Positions 18,473 through 27,618 of a stretch of 64,000 nucleotides of DNA are shown here, in pieces. The stretch covers positions 62,001-126,000 of the forward strand of contig NZ_AEVS01000049.1 of assembly GCF_000189255.1 (NCBI RefSeq). Reading direction: 5' to 3'. Origin of the DNA: Vibrio brasiliensis LMG 20546 (GTDB lineage Bacteria; Pseudomonadota; Gammaproteobacteria; Enterobacterales; Vibrionaceae). The notes beneath the pieces were generated by a model, which worked only from the letters and a program-made list of their open reading frames with translations, was not told the DNA's origin and ran no database searches. Position 1 is the stretch's first letter. Every line of letters starts with the position of its first letter. Made by a program: the position numbers and the translations under genes.

Positions 18473-19693
18473 TTAATCTTCGTTAGTCGACGAAATTTTG
18501 TGAATCGCCAAATCCGCTCCGTTAAACTCATCTTCCTCTGAGAGGCGTAATCCTGACAAACGGTCAATTGCGCCATAGACAATCACCGCACCGATAACCG
18601 CGATAGCGATACCCGCTAAGGTTCCAAGAACTTGTACCGTTAAGCTTACGCCGCCTAAACCGCCCATAGCGGACTGACCGAAGATACCTGCAGCAATACC
18701 GCCCCAAGCTCCACATACGCCATGTAAAGGCCATACCCCTAATACATCATCGATTTTTGTTTTGTTCTGTAGATAAGTAAACAAGTAGACAAACAGCGCA
18801 CCCGCGATAGAGCCAGTAATTAGCGCACCAATCGGATGCATCAAGTCTGAGCCAGCACAAATCGCAACAAGACCTGCTAACGGGCCGTTATGAATAAAGC
18901 CCGGATCATTTTTACCGGCAATTAGCGCAGCAACGATACCGCCGACCATCGCCATCAGTGAATTCATCGCCACTAAGCCACTAATGCCATTCAGTGTTTG
19001 CGCCGACATCACGTTAAAGCCGAACCAGCCAACACAAAGAATCCACGCACCTAACGCCAGAAAAGGAATGTTTGAAGGAGCAAAGTTGGTGTGTTTACCA
19101 GCGCGGACACGGCCTTTACGCATGCCGAGGAAGATAACCGCTACCAGAGCAATCCAACCACCGACACCGTGAACGACTACTGAACCGGCAAAGTCGTGGA
19201 AGCCATAGCCAAACTGAGCTTCAAACCACTCTTGTAAGCCATAGTTACCGTTCCAGATCATGCCTTCAAACACCGGGTAGACCAGACCTACAGTAAAAAA
19301 TGTTGCAATAAGGATTGGGTAGAAACGGGCACGCTCCGCAATACCGCCAGATACGATCGCCGGAATCGCCGCAGCGAATGTCAGTAGGAAGAAGAACTTC
19401 ACTAATTCATAGCCGTTACCTTGCGACAAGGTTTGCGCATCAGCGAAAAAGTTAGCGCCATAGGCAACCCAATAGCCGATAAAGAAATAAGCGATAGCGG
19501 AAATGCCGAAGTCGGCAAGGATTTTGACCAGTGCGTTGACTTGGTTTTTGTGTCGTACCGTCCCTACTTCAAGAAAAGCAAAGCCTGCGTGCATTAAAAA
19601 CACCATGATTGCACCCAGTAATAAGAACAGTGTATCCGAACTTTGGGTCAGGGTTTGTACCGCTCCATGTACCTGACTGGCATCTACGCTCAT
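18473..19693 (-). CDS. amtB: ammonium transporter
   Basis: A 406-residue Amt family channel with about eleven membrane segments. The family motifs DFAGSVVVHGVGGWIAL (first pore His) and PLHGVCGAWGGIAAGIFG (second pore His) are present. It imports ammonium under nitrogen limitation. Unlike many bacterial amtB genes there is no glnK next to it: the upstream side is a regulatory region and the downstream gene is cobB. A sigma-54 promoter and an NtrC-like site upstream support nitrogen control. Confidence 0.95.
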   Translation of the reverse strand: MSVDASQVHGAVQTLTQSSDTLFLLLGAIMVFLMHAGFAFLEVGTVRHKNQVNALVKILADFGISAIAYFFIGYWVAYGANFFADAQTLSQGNGYELVKFFFLLTFAAAIPAIVSGGIAERARFYPILIATFFTVGLVYPVFEGMIWNGNYGLQEWFEAQFGYGFHDFAGSVVVHGVGGWIALVAVIFLGMRKGRVRAGKHTNFAPSNIPFLALGAWILCVGWFGFNVMSAQTLNGISGLVAMNSLMAMVGGIVAALIAGKNDPGFIHNGPLAGLVAICAGSDLMHPIGALITGSIAGALFVYLFTYLQNKTKIDDVLGVWPLHGVCGAWGGIAAGIFGQSAMGGLGGVSLTVQVLGTLAGIAIAVIGAVIVYGAIDRLSGLRLSEEDEFNGADLAIHKISSTNED

Positions 19694-19782
19694 TGTCGTT
19701 TGTCTCCTTTAATTGCCCAACGTCTGTGCGCTGTGCATTTTGTTTCACCAAGTTGGTGATTTGATAGTGAGACATATCAAGG

Positions 19783-19797
19783 GCAAGCTTCATGCCA
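19783..19797 (-). promoter_or_regulatory. sigma-54 promoter of amtB
   Basis: On the minus strand this reads TGGCATGAAGCTTGC, matching the -24/-12 consensus TGGCACG-N4-TTGC with one change. The expected start is about 12 bases downstream, near 19771, about 78 bases before the amtB ATG. Confidence 0.85.
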
Positions 19798-19903
19798 AGC
19801 AAAAACGATTAATATCAATTATTTTAATTGATTGATTTTATGAATAAAAAATAACGACCAGCGCTGTTGACGAGTCAGAGTCAAACAAATCAGTGAATAA
19901 AAA

Positions 19904-19920
19904 TGCACTCTTTTGGTGAG
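19904..19920 (-). promoter_or_regulatory. NtrC-like enhancer site upstream of amtB
   Basis: TGCACTCTTTTGGTGAG resembles the NtrC site TGCACT-N4-TGGTGCA, with only the last two positions differing. It lies about 107 bases upstream of the -24 element, a normal enhancer distance. A weaker CGCACT half-site follows at 19923-19928. Confidence 0.65.
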
Positions 19921-19964
19921 GACGCACTGTTTTAAGGCGCGCATAATTTGTGCAGAGGTATGAA

Positions 19965-19987
19965 AAAGCCCTGTTAAACAGGGCTTT
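19965..19987 (-). terminator. terminator ending the formate dehydrogenase operon
   Basis: Stem AAAGCCCTG/CAGGGCTTT just after the stop of the last minus-strand gene (19995). Confidence 0.85.
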
Positions 19988-19994
19988 GAATTAA

Positions 19995-20411
19995 TTATAG
20001 GTTTGGACCTTTGACCATACTAAATGGCTGGTTGGCTTTAAGCTTCTGCATCCCTTGATACATACGCACAAACCATAGCAAAATCGCCACCGAGCCAAAT
20101 AACATACCCACGTATGGAATGTAGTAAGCGATCTCATCAATCACATGGCTGTTGTACCAGTAATCATTGACACCAATCAGCACTCCATTTGAGGTAGCGA
20201 CAGTGATGATCAGAACAACAAAGAAGGTCAGATTAAGGAAGAAGGTACGAATTAACCCGTAGTAATGGGAATCAACAATCGCGCCATCTTCTCCTTTATC
20301 AAGACGATACCCTGCGTAAACAATCGCGATAACACCTGAGATCAAGCAAGTGAAAGGCGTGAAGATACTAAGGATATACGCAATCCAGATACCATTATTA
20401 GGCTTGTTCAT
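19995..20411 (-). CDS. small membrane protein at the end of the fdh operon (DUF4870-like)
   Basis: A 138-residue protein with about four membrane segments and the pattern NGIWIAYILSIFTPF..VIAIVYAGYRLDKGEDGAIVDSHY (described here in parts), similar to DUF4870/TIGR-type small membrane proteins. The start overlaps the end of the cytochrome b subunit gene by 14 bases and the terminator follows it, so it is the last member of the formate dehydrogenase operon. The function is unknown; a role in membrane assembly of the enzyme is a guess from context. Confidence 0.75.
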   Translation of the reverse strand: MNKPNNGIWIAYILSIFTPFTCLISGVIAIVYAGYRLDKGEDGAIVDSHYYGLIRTFFLNLTFFVVLIITVATSNGVLIGVNDYWYNSHVIDEIAYYIPYVGMLFGSVAILLWFVRMYQGMQKLKANQPFSMVKGPNL

Positions 20412-21444
20412 CTGCTCGGACTCCTTTTACTTCTTCAGTGCTCGCTGTTGTTTGCTGTTGCTCTTTCTCCATCATCTCCTGATACCAGAGATCGTGGTGC
20501 TCTTTCGCCCAGGTCTCATCGACTTCGCCAGTCACCATACCTTCCAGTGCCCCTTCCATACCAAACAAACCAATGTAGATATGGAAAACGAAACCACAGA
20601 TTAGGATCAGTGCCGCTAGCATATGAACTAGGTTCGACAGTTCCATATCTCTGCGTGTCTGGCCAAAGATTGGGAAATCAAGTACTAATCCACTTAAAGC
20701 AACAACACTACCCACTACGATCAGTAGCCAGAATAGCGCTTTTTCACCAGCGTTAGAGAACTCAGCAGACGGGTGAGAACCTTTGTGCTTACCAACCATG
20801 CCGCCCAGTTTCATAAACCATGCGATATCAACCTTCTTAAAGGTAGATTTACGCCACCACTTAACCAGTACGCAAAGTAACAACACATAGAAAATAGGAC
20901 CTATGTAGTTGTGGTACTGCTTAGCCAGCATAATGATGAATCCCCAAAGGTCAGTCGGGATATACGGTTTAAGGAAATGCTTACCATAAACCAGCATCAA
21001 GCCACTAAAGGCCAGTGTCAGGAAGGTAAAAGCCATACTCCAGTGCAGTGCTCGGTCGAGGCGGGACCAACGTTTGATCTTTTTGCCTGTACGAGGTGCA
21101 CTTAACATTAGCGGCCCAATGACGATATACATCATGGTAACCAATGCAATACTACCGAAAATCGCTACAGCTCCCGCTGGAGACATCCATTTTTCTTTCA
21201 AAATGTACCAGGTTTGACCCGGGGTACTAATCAGCATTCCGTGCTCTGGGAACTGAGACGTCGTGTAGCCCTCTTCGCCTTGACGAACTTGACGCCAGTA
21301 ATCGGCACCAGCCAATTGCGTCATTTCACGTTGTGCAACATCAGACTCTTTTTGCTCAGCATGCGCAGGCAACGACAAAGCAAAAAGCAATGCTGCCATC
21401 AGAGACAGCATCGCAAGAGATGCACGTTTAAACATTGAAAACAT
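20398..21444 (-). CDS. formate dehydrogenase cytochrome b556 (gamma) subunit
   Basis: A 348-residue inner-membrane subunit of the FdnI/FdoI (TIGR01583) type that anchors formate dehydrogenase and passes electrons to quinone through b haems. It starts with a signal peptide (ending LPAHAEQ), then a periplasmic segment, and has several transmembrane helices with conserved histidines in RALHWSMAFTFL, HNYIGPIF and LVHMLAALILICGFVFHIYIG. GGAGAG sits just before the ATG at 21444. It is about 15 bases downstream of the FeS subunit gene. Confidence 0.93.
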   Translation of the reverse strand: MFSMFKRASLAMLSLMAALLFALSLPAHAEQKESDVAQREMTQLAGADYWRQVRQGEEGYTTSQFPEHGMLISTPGQTWYILKEKWMSPAGAVAIFGSIALVTMMYIVIGPLMLSAPRTGKKIKRWSRLDRALHWSMAFTFLTLAFSGLMLVYGKHFLKPYIPTDLWGFIIMLAKQYHNYIGPIFYVLLLCVLVKWWRKSTFKKVDIAWFMKLGGMVGKHKGSHPSAEFSNAGEKALFWLLIVVGSVVALSGLVLDFPIFGQTRRDMELSNLVHMLAALILICGFVFHIYIGLFGMEGALEGMVTGEVDETWAKEHHDLWYQEMMEKEQQQTTASTEEVKGVRADEQA

Positions 21445-21458
21445 GAATCTCTCCGCTA

Positions 21459-22067
21459 TTAGCTTTTCGTTGCGTCGTAAGACAGATCGTTACCGTCTGT
21501 CCAGCCTGCGCCCTTAGCACCACGCTCAACAACACGTTGACGGAAGATGTCAGATACTTTCTCTGCATCACCCGCTAATAATGCTTTAGTCGAACATAGA
21601 GAAGCACACATTGGCAGCTTGCCTTCTGCGATACGGTTTGCACCGTACTTCTGGCGCTCTTCCACTGAACCAGGTTCAGTTTCAGGACCGCCGGCACAGA
21701 AAGTACACTTATCCATCTTGCCACGCTCACCAAACGAAGCTTGTTTAGGGAACTGAGGCGCCCCAAACGGACAAGCGAACAGACAGTAACCACAACCGAT
21801 ACAAAGATCTTTATTGTGCAGTACGATGCCGTCTTCGGTGTGCTCAAAACAGTCTGCCGGACATACTGCTTTACAAGGCGCGTCTGTACAGTGCATACAA
21901 GCAACAGAAATCGAGTTTTCACCCGGTTCACCGTCATTCAGTGTAACCACGCGGCGGCGTTGAATACCCCACTCTAGTGCGTCGTCGTTTTCGTTCTTAC
22001 ATGCAGTGACACAGCCGTTACATTCGATACAGCGCTTAGTGTCACAAAGGAATTTCATTCTAGCCAT
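21459..22067 (-). CDS. formate dehydrogenase iron-sulfur (beta) subunit
   Basis: A 202-residue ferredoxin-type subunit that wires the catalytic subunit to the cytochrome b. It has four groups of cysteines typical of FdhB/HybA proteins: CIECNGCVTACKNEN, CMHCTDAPCKAVCPADC, CIGCGYCLFACPFGAPQ, and the CTFC plus CASLC pair, enough for four [4Fe-4S] clusters. It lacks the C-terminal membrane helix of E. coli FdnH, being shorter. It lies 11 bases downstream of the catalytic subunit gene. Confidence 0.94.
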   Translation of the reverse strand: MARMKFLCDTKRCIECNGCVTACKNENDDALEWGIQRRRVVTLNDGEPGENSISVACMHCTDAPCKAVCPADCFEHTEDGIVLHNKDLCIGCGYCLFACPFGAPQFPKQASFGERGKMDKCTFCAGGPETEPGSVEERQKYGANRIAEGKLPMCASLCSTKALLAGDAEKVSDIFRQRVVERGAKGAGWTDGNDLSYDATKS

Positions 22068-22078
22068 CAGTTGACTCC

Positions 22079-24934
22079 TTACGCTTTGCGAATGTTACAT
22101 AGGGTGACTTTGGTTTCCTGCATTTGCGTTACAGGATCATAGCCGTAGGTCGTTGCAATGTTTGCAGCTTCGCCAATTACGTATGGGTCACAACCTTCTG
22201 GGTACTTATCACGAAGATCTTCACCCTGGAACTTACCGCCGAAGTGGAACGGAATGAAGGCTAAGCCAGGTTTAACACGACGAGTTACCATAGCTTTAAC
22301 GTGGATACGCCCCTTCTCGGCACCTTCTACCCACACCATATCGCCATCTTTGAAACCAAGGTCATTAGCGTCTTTCGGGTTCACTTCAACAAACATCTCT
22401 TGTTGTAGTTCAGCAAGCCAAGGGTTTGAACGTGTCTCTTCACCACCACCTTCGTACTCAACCAAGCGGCCAGAAGTCAGGATAATTGGGTATTCACCTG
22501 ACACATCTTTGTCTTGAATTGACTTATACATTGTCGGTAGACGGTAGATAGATTCACTATCGTCCCAAGTTGGGTAGTCAGCTACCAGATCACGACGTGG
22601 CGTGTATAGTGGCTCACGGTGTAGCGGTACGCGGTCAGGGAATGTCCAAACCACTGCACGCGCTTTAGCGTTACCAAATGGCATACAACCATGCTTGATA
22701 GCCACGCGCTGGATGCCACCTGAAAGGTCAGTTTTCCAGTTTTTACCTTCTGCAGCAGCCTGTTCCTCTGCCGTCAGGTCGCCCCACCAACCCAGTGCTT
22801 TAATTAGCTTATCGTTAAACTCAGGGTAGCCGTCTTCCAGCTCACAACCTTTCGAGTAGCTATCTTCAGCAAGTAGGTTTTTACCTTCAAACTCAACACC
22901 AAAACGAGCACGGAAGTTACCACCGCCCTGCGCTACTGGCTTAGACGTATCGTAAAGAATATGCGTGCCAGGGTGCTTCATTTCTGGTGTACCCCAACAT
23001 GGCCAAGGCAGACCATAAGTTTCACCATGTGCCGGACCGCCTTCTGCTTCTAGTGAAGTTTTGTGGAAGGTATGCCAGTTTTGTTGGTGATCTTTCAAAC
23101 GCTCAGGGCTTTGACCTGTGTAACCAATTGTCCACATGCCGCGGTTGAATTCACGAGTGATGTCTTCGATAAGTGGCTGGTTGTTTTCCACTTTAACGTT
23201 CTTGAATAGCTGATCAGCAAAACCAAGTTTCTTAGTAAGTAAGTACATGATTTCGTGGTCAGGCTTAGATTCAAATAGAGGCTCTACGACTTTGTCACGC
23301 CATTGAATAGATCGGTTTGAAGCAGTCACACTACCGTAAGTCTCAAACTGAGTGGTTGCTGGCAGCAGGTAAACGCCGTCAGTACGGTCATTCATAACAG
23401 CAGCAACCGTTGGGTATGGATCAACGATGACCATCATATCCAGCTTCTGCATCGCTTTACGCATTTCAACACCACGAGTCTGCGAGTTAACCGCGTGACC
23501 CCAGTAGAACATTGCGCGAATGTTGTCGCTCTGTTCGATGTTGTCTTTGTTTTCAAGTACACCATCGATCCAACGAGAAACCGGGATACCCATGTTGTTC
23601 ATTGGTTTCTTACCGCGGTACTCATTTTGGTCGAAACGTTTTTGAACCCACTCATGGTCAAGATCCCAAACCTTAGACCAGTGTTTCCAAGCACCATCAG
23701 ACAGACCGTAGTAACCAGGAAGTGTATGAGATAGTACGCCAAGGTCAGTTGCGCCCTGTACGTTATCGTGACCACGGAAGATGTTCGCACCGCCGCCAGA
23801 CTTACCCATGTTACCTAGTGCCAGTTCAAGTACACAGTATGCACGAGTGTTGTTGTTACCTGTGGTGTGCTGAGTACCACCCATACACCAAACAACACAG
23901 CCCGGACGGTTTTCAGAAAGAAGTTTCGCCGTGTTGTAAACGTCAGCTTCAGAAACGCCAGTCACGCGCTCTACTTCAGCCGGAGTCCACTTAGCAACTT
24001 CTTGACGAATCTCATCCATACCAAATACACGCTGACGGATGAACTCTTTGTCTTCCCACTGGTTAGCAAATACATGCCACAAAATACCCCAGATGAAAGC
24101 AACGTCCGAACCTGGACGTAGAGAGACATAGTGATCAGACTTAGCAGCTGTACGCGTACGACGTGGATCAGCAACAACGATCTTACAGTTGTTTTTCTCT
24201 TTAGCGATTAAGATATGCTGCATCGCAACCGGGTGCGCTTCAGCAGGGTTAGAACCGATGAATAGCATCGATTTACAGTTGTGCATGTCGTTGAACGAGT
24301 TCGTCATCGCACCATAGCCCCAGGTGTTTGCTACGCCGGCAACTGTGGTTGAGTGACAGATACGTGCCTGGTGGTCAACGTTGTTGGTACCCCATAGCGA
24401 TGCCATCTTACGGAACATGTACGCTTGTTCATTGTTGTGCTTCGCACTACCAAGCCAGTAGATTGAGTCTGGACCTGACTCTTTACGGATATCAAGTACC
24501 TTGTTACCAATCTCTTCGATTGCCTGATCCCAGCTCAGTTTTACCCATTTGCCGTTTTCAAGTTTCATCGGATATTTCAGACGACGCTCACCGTGGCCGT
24601 GTTCGCGCAGCGCTGCACCTTTCGCACAGTGTCCACCAGCATTAAACGGGTGGTCAAACGCTGGCTCTTGGCCAGTCCATACACCATTTTGTACTTCAGC
24701 GTAGATACCACAGCCTACTGAACAGTGTGAACAGATTGTTCGTTTGATCTCTGTTTTCGCTGAAGGATCAACTGACTTAGCTTCAGCTTTTTTGATCATT
24801 CCCGGAGCAAACAGACTCGCCCCTACTACTGCACCACCCGCAGCAAGGGAACTGTTCTTCATAAATGCACGACGTGAAACGCCAAGTTGATGTTGCTCTT
24901 TGCTCACACTATCGGAGCGTTTAACTAATTTCAT
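22079..24934 (-). CDS. formate dehydrogenase catalytic (alpha) subunit, Cys-containing, TAT-exported
   Basis: A 951-residue molybdopterin enzyme. The N-terminus carries a twin-arginine signal (SRRAFMKNSS), so the enzyme is periplasmic. The [4Fe-4S] ligands are C68, C71, C75 and C103. The active-site ligand of Mo/W, Sec in E. coli FdnG, is Cys193 here (ARICHSTTV; codon TGT at 24356-24358), so no selenocysteine is needed. Pterin-binding and C-terminal MGD-binding domains follow. The genetic link to a tungstate transporter suggests tungsten use, which the sequence cannot prove. It oxidises formate and feeds the quinone pool through the beta and gamma subunits. Confidence 0.95.
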   Translation of the reverse strand: MKLVKRSDSVSKEQHQLGVSRRAFMKNSSLAAGGAVVGASLFAPGMIKKAEAKSVDPSAKTEIKRTICSHCSVGCGIYAEVQNGVWTGQEPAFDHPFNAGGHCAKGAALREHGHGERRLKYPMKLENGKWVKLSWDQAIEEIGNKVLDIRKESGPDSIYWLGSAKHNNEQAYMFRKMASLWGTNNVDHQARICHSTTVAGVANTWGYGAMTNSFNDMHNCKSMLFIGSNPAEAHPVAMQHILIAKEKNNCKIVVADPRRTRTAAKSDHYVSLRPGSDVAFIWGILWHVFANQWEDKEFIRQRVFGMDEIRQEVAKWTPAEVERVTGVSEADVYNTAKLLSENRPGCVVWCMGGTQHTTGNNNTRAYCVLELALGNMGKSGGGANIFRGHDNVQGATDLGVLSHTLPGYYGLSDGAWKHWSKVWDLDHEWVQKRFDQNEYRGKKPMNNMGIPVSRWIDGVLENKDNIEQSDNIRAMFYWGHAVNSQTRGVEMRKAMQKLDMMVIVDPYPTVAAVMNDRTDGVYLLPATTQFETYGSVTASNRSIQWRDKVVEPLFESKPDHEIMYLLTKKLGFADQLFKNVKVENNQPLIEDITREFNRGMWTIGYTGQSPERLKDHQQNWHTFHKTSLEAEGGPAHGETYGLPWPCWGTPEMKHPGTHILYDTSKPVAQGGGNFRARFGVEFEGKNLLAEDSYSKGCELEDGYPEFNDKLIKALGWWGDLTAEEQAAAEGKNWKTDLSGGIQRVAIKHGCMPFGNAKARAVVWTFPDRVPLHREPLYTPRRDLVADYPTWDDSESIYRLPTMYKSIQDKDVSGEYPIILTSGRLVEYEGGGEETRSNPWLAELQQEMFVEVNPKDANDLGFKDGDMVWVEGAEKGRIHVKAMVTRRVKPGLAFIPFHFGGKFQGEDLRDKYPEGCDPYVIGEAANIATTYGYDPVTQMQETKVTLCNIRKA

Positions 24935-24944
24935 TGGTCAGCTC

Positions 24945-25142
24945 CTATAGCGTGTCGTAGTAATCACGAATATGCTGAGTTTCGTGATAGCCATTTTTCT
25001 TCACGTCTTGCTTTGGCAAAACAGACTCTGAAGCACTAGCCACTCTGGTGGTTCCAGCGACTACGGCTCCAGCAACTGCTGCCGTGGTTAAGCCTTTGAG
25101 AAGATCCCTACGGCTTTGATTTAACTTATCGTTATCTTTCAT
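24945..25142 (-). CDS. formate dehydrogenase-region TAT-target peptide
   Basis: A 65-residue protein with the twin-arginine motif SRRDLLKG near residue 10 and a hydrophobic AAVAGAVVAGT segment, ending in a short polar tail. It matches the formate dehydrogenase region TAT target family (TIGR02811). The role is unknown. It is 10 bases upstream of the catalytic subunit gene and co-transcribed. Confidence 0.9.
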   Translation of the reverse strand: MKDNDKLNQSRRDLLKGLTTAAVAGAVVAGTTRVASASESVLPKQDVKKNGYHETQHIRDYYDTL

Positions 25143-25189
25143 TATTGCTTCCTTACCCTTATTAGTAGGTATTGCTATCGATGTGACGC

Positions 25190-25825
25190 TTATTGCTGAG
25201 TTTGCTCGTACTCAGTCACGTTCTTAACATCAATTTTTAATTTGCTTTTGCCACTTTGCAGATTCTCACTGAATCGAACTTGCTCTAGTGTCATAAAGGC
25301 GTCGGTTAACTCAGCTACCGCAAGGTAGAAATCCGCGTTTTTCGCCGCCTTAATTTGTTTAGTTAAAGAGCCAAACCAGGTCGCTAAATGTTTATTGAAA
25401 AACACTTGTTGTAGCTCTTCTTCTTCCTCGGTCAGCACTGACATCACTTCACATAAAGCTGCAAAGTGATCTTCAGGCTCTTTGACTTGATCTGCGCGCT
25501 CAAGACCAAGTAGCTCGAGGTCATGACGAATCGACGCCAATGGTTTTTCCATTAATGAGCCTGTCAGGTGCCATGAAGCAAAAGGCATCACCTCACCTCG
25601 GCCAATACCAATGAACAACTCTTGGTATTCGTCATTTAGTGCCTGTTGATCAGACGCAACTGCAGCTTGCTTTAAACCGTTCCAGGCTGACTGCATTGCG
25701 CTCTGGCTCTGTTCCGTTTCAAGTTCACTGAGAAACGTCACCATTTCCGTCGTTGGTGCGTGACGAAACAGTGCTGAAAGCACTAGGTAAATTTCGCCGC
25801 GCAGAGTTTGTTGTTGATTTTCCAT
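25190..25825 (-). CDS. TorD/DmsD-like molecular chaperone for formate dehydrogenase
   Basis: A 211-residue helical protein of the TorD/DmsD family (NarJ-like). These cytoplasmic chaperones bind TAT signal peptides and help cofactor insertion into molybdoenzymes. Family features visible are LSALFRHAPT near the start and EYQELFIGIGRGEVMPFASW, with the conserved PFAS/W element. Its position just upstream of the TAT-signal-bearing genes points to the fdh catalytic subunit as client. Confidence 0.92.
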   Translation of the reverse strand: MENQQQTLRGEIYLVLSALFRHAPTTEMVTFLSELETEQSQSAMQSAWNGLKQAAVASDQQALNDEYQELFIGIGRGEVMPFASWHLTGSLMEKPLASIRHDLELLGLERADQVKEPEDHFAALCEVMSVLTEEEEELQQVFFNKHLATWFGSLTKQIKAAKNADFYLAVAELTDAFMTLEQVRFSENLQSGKSKLKIDVKNVTEYEQTQQ

Positions 25826-25838
25826 TGCTCGTTCTACT

Positions 25839-27503
25839 CTAGTAATTCAGTTGTTTAGTCGGGTCTTCTGCCATTGATTCGAACATGTCGACAACACGGC
25901 AGTCTTCACACATCGCGATTCTGTTTAGTGCAGCGGGATCAGAAAAATGAGAGTGACCACGTAACTTATTCTGCAGCATATCGATCATCGACTGAGGAGC
26001 GAACGGTTTACTACAGCGAATACATTCCGCCGCTTTTTCCTGATGAATTACACTCGCTTGTTGACGACTCGCTTTGTCCCAGTTCATCCGTGTCGTCATA
26101 GTCAACACTTGCTCAGGACAGGCTTTAGTACACAGTCCGCATTGAATACAGTCTTGCTCGACAAATTTTAGTGATGGCGATTCACCATCGGTATGAAGAG
26201 CGCGAGTTGGACAAACCGCTACACAACTCATACACAAGGTACAATCGTTATCTTTGCAAGAGATGCTTCCGTATGGCGCGCTTGCTGGCAGCTCAACAAT
26301 GTTGTCTACAGGGATTCTTGACCCCGCCAGTGCATCCAGTGAAGTAAACAGACGTTGACGTTTATTGCCTTCTAAATCGCCAAGAGCCAGGTCGAAAGAC
26401 TCAGTGCATAGCGTTGGCGCACCTTCACGTAGAGACTCCAGGTAAAGAATATCAATCGTCTCTTTAGCAATGCCCAGTTGAGAAAGTAACTCTTGAGCGA
26501 TCGCGACTTCGCTAGAAAGAACACGAAGAATCGTTGCTGGCATAAAACGACTCGCAGCAAACAGAACCTGAGTAGCACCGTTTACTAAGGCGGCAAACCA
26601 TGAGTCAATGCCCACAGAAGGCAGTTCTTCGACAACAATTGGTACAACATTGTCTGGTAGCGCTTTTAGTGCCATCACATTGTATTGTTCATGACGCGAG
26701 CTACAGATAAGGACGATCGGCTCTACGCCACCCTGTGACTCGTAGTTTGCCAAGGTACGCTCGACAAATTTTTGTGTCTCTTGCGGATTAGGTAATGCGT
26801 AATGAATCGCTTCAGTCGGACAAGCGGTAGCGCAGGTACCCACCCCTTGACACAGGTAAGGGTTAATCTCGATACGATGACCCGTTTTGTCACTGCCTTC
26901 ACTTGAAAGTGCGCCTGCAGGACATGCATCTACACAACGCTCACAACCTTTAACGCCACGAGAACTGTGTGCACATAAATCGGTATCTAATCGGAAGAAT
27001 TTCGGTTTATCAAACGTCCCCATCAGGGTTGGGATCTCTTCCAGAGCTTCAGCCAGTTTTGGATAACCACGGCCGACTGGGTAGTAACCAGGTACAGGGA
27101 CTTCTTCACTCATACAACTGTTAAGGCACAGGTCGAGAACGATATCGAAACAGTCATGATTGAGTGCAACTTTGGCCAGGTTGCTCTCCATACCCTTATT
27201 CTCGATAACAACAGAGAAGGTTCCTAAGAATCCGGATACCTGTACTGAGTTCGCGTAGTAGAGGTTAGCGTGCTCTCCCTGTTCTCCGTCGGTGGATAGC
27301 AGCGTAACGCTATTCATCTGAATCAGCTGAGCCGCAGCACTCTCAATAATTGAGGTCGGACCGACGATAAGAGTGTTACCGCCACTTTCGTAACTTACTG
27401 TTGGCGGAATTAGATTGGTTAGTTCAACCGTATTTTCAAATGCATAAAGACGAGCTTTACCATTCGTCGTTACCGCTGATTGTTGTAATAGTTGTTTTAG
27501 CAT
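25839..27503 (-). CDS. polyferredoxin (4Fe-4S protein), first gene of the fdh operon
   Basis: A 554-residue cytoplasmic protein with no signal peptide. Ferredoxin-type motifs: CAHSSRGVKGCERCVDACP, CQGVGTCATACP, CTLCMSCVAVCP and CIQCGLCTKACP, plus a C-terminal CIRC..CEDCR region, suggesting at least four [4Fe-4S] clusters. Between them is a segment with conserved VIVVEELPSVG-like stretches seen in FdhB-associated ferredoxins. It is 13 bases from the chaperone gene. The role may be electron transfer or cofactor maturation; exact partner unknown. Confidence 0.88.
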   Translation of the reverse strand: MLKQLLQQSAVTTNGKARLYAFENTVELTNLIPPTVSYESGGNTLIVGPTSIIESAAAQLIQMNSVTLLSTDGEQGEHANLYYANSVQVSGFLGTFSVVIENKGMESNLAKVALNHDCFDIVLDLCLNSCMSEEVPVPGYYPVGRGYPKLAEALEEIPTLMGTFDKPKFFRLDTDLCAHSSRGVKGCERCVDACPAGALSSEGSDKTGHRIEINPYLCQGVGTCATACPTEAIHYALPNPQETQKFVERTLANYESQGGVEPIVLICSSRHEQYNVMALKALPDNVVPIVVEELPSVGIDSWFAALVNGATQVLFAASRFMPATILRVLSSEVAIAQELLSQLGIAKETIDILYLESLREGAPTLCTESFDLALGDLEGNKRQRLFTSLDALAGSRIPVDNIVELPASAPYGSISCKDNDCTLCMSCVAVCPTRALHTDGESPSLKFVEQDCIQCGLCTKACPEQVLTMTTRMNWDKASRQQASVIHQEKAAECIRCSKPFAPQSMIDMLQNKLRGHSHFSDPAALNRIAMCEDCRVVDMFESMAEDPTKQLNY

Positions 27504-27548
27504 TGCTCAGTTCCAGTTAGAACGGAATATTCACCTGCGTTCGTAATA

Positions 27549-27563
27549 GCAAATGCTGTACCA
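27549..27563 (-). promoter_or_regulatory. sigma-54 promoter of the fdh operon
   Basis: On the minus strand TGGTACAGCATTTGC fits TGGCACG-N4-TTGC with two changes, keeping the critical GG and GC. The predicted start is near 27537, about 34 bases before the polyferredoxin ATG. Confidence 0.8.
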
Positions 27564-27618
27564 ACTTTTATTTACCTTAAAATCAGTAACTTATAATAGT
27601 CACCTGATTTTCATGGAT

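Noticed and set aside
27517-27535. AGAACGGAATATT resembles AGAACGGAACATT at 28780-28792 and could be a repeated operator
   Set aside because: The second copy is explained by the fdhD sigma-54-like promoter, and the first does not have GG and GC at the right spacing or direction. The similarity is probably chance.
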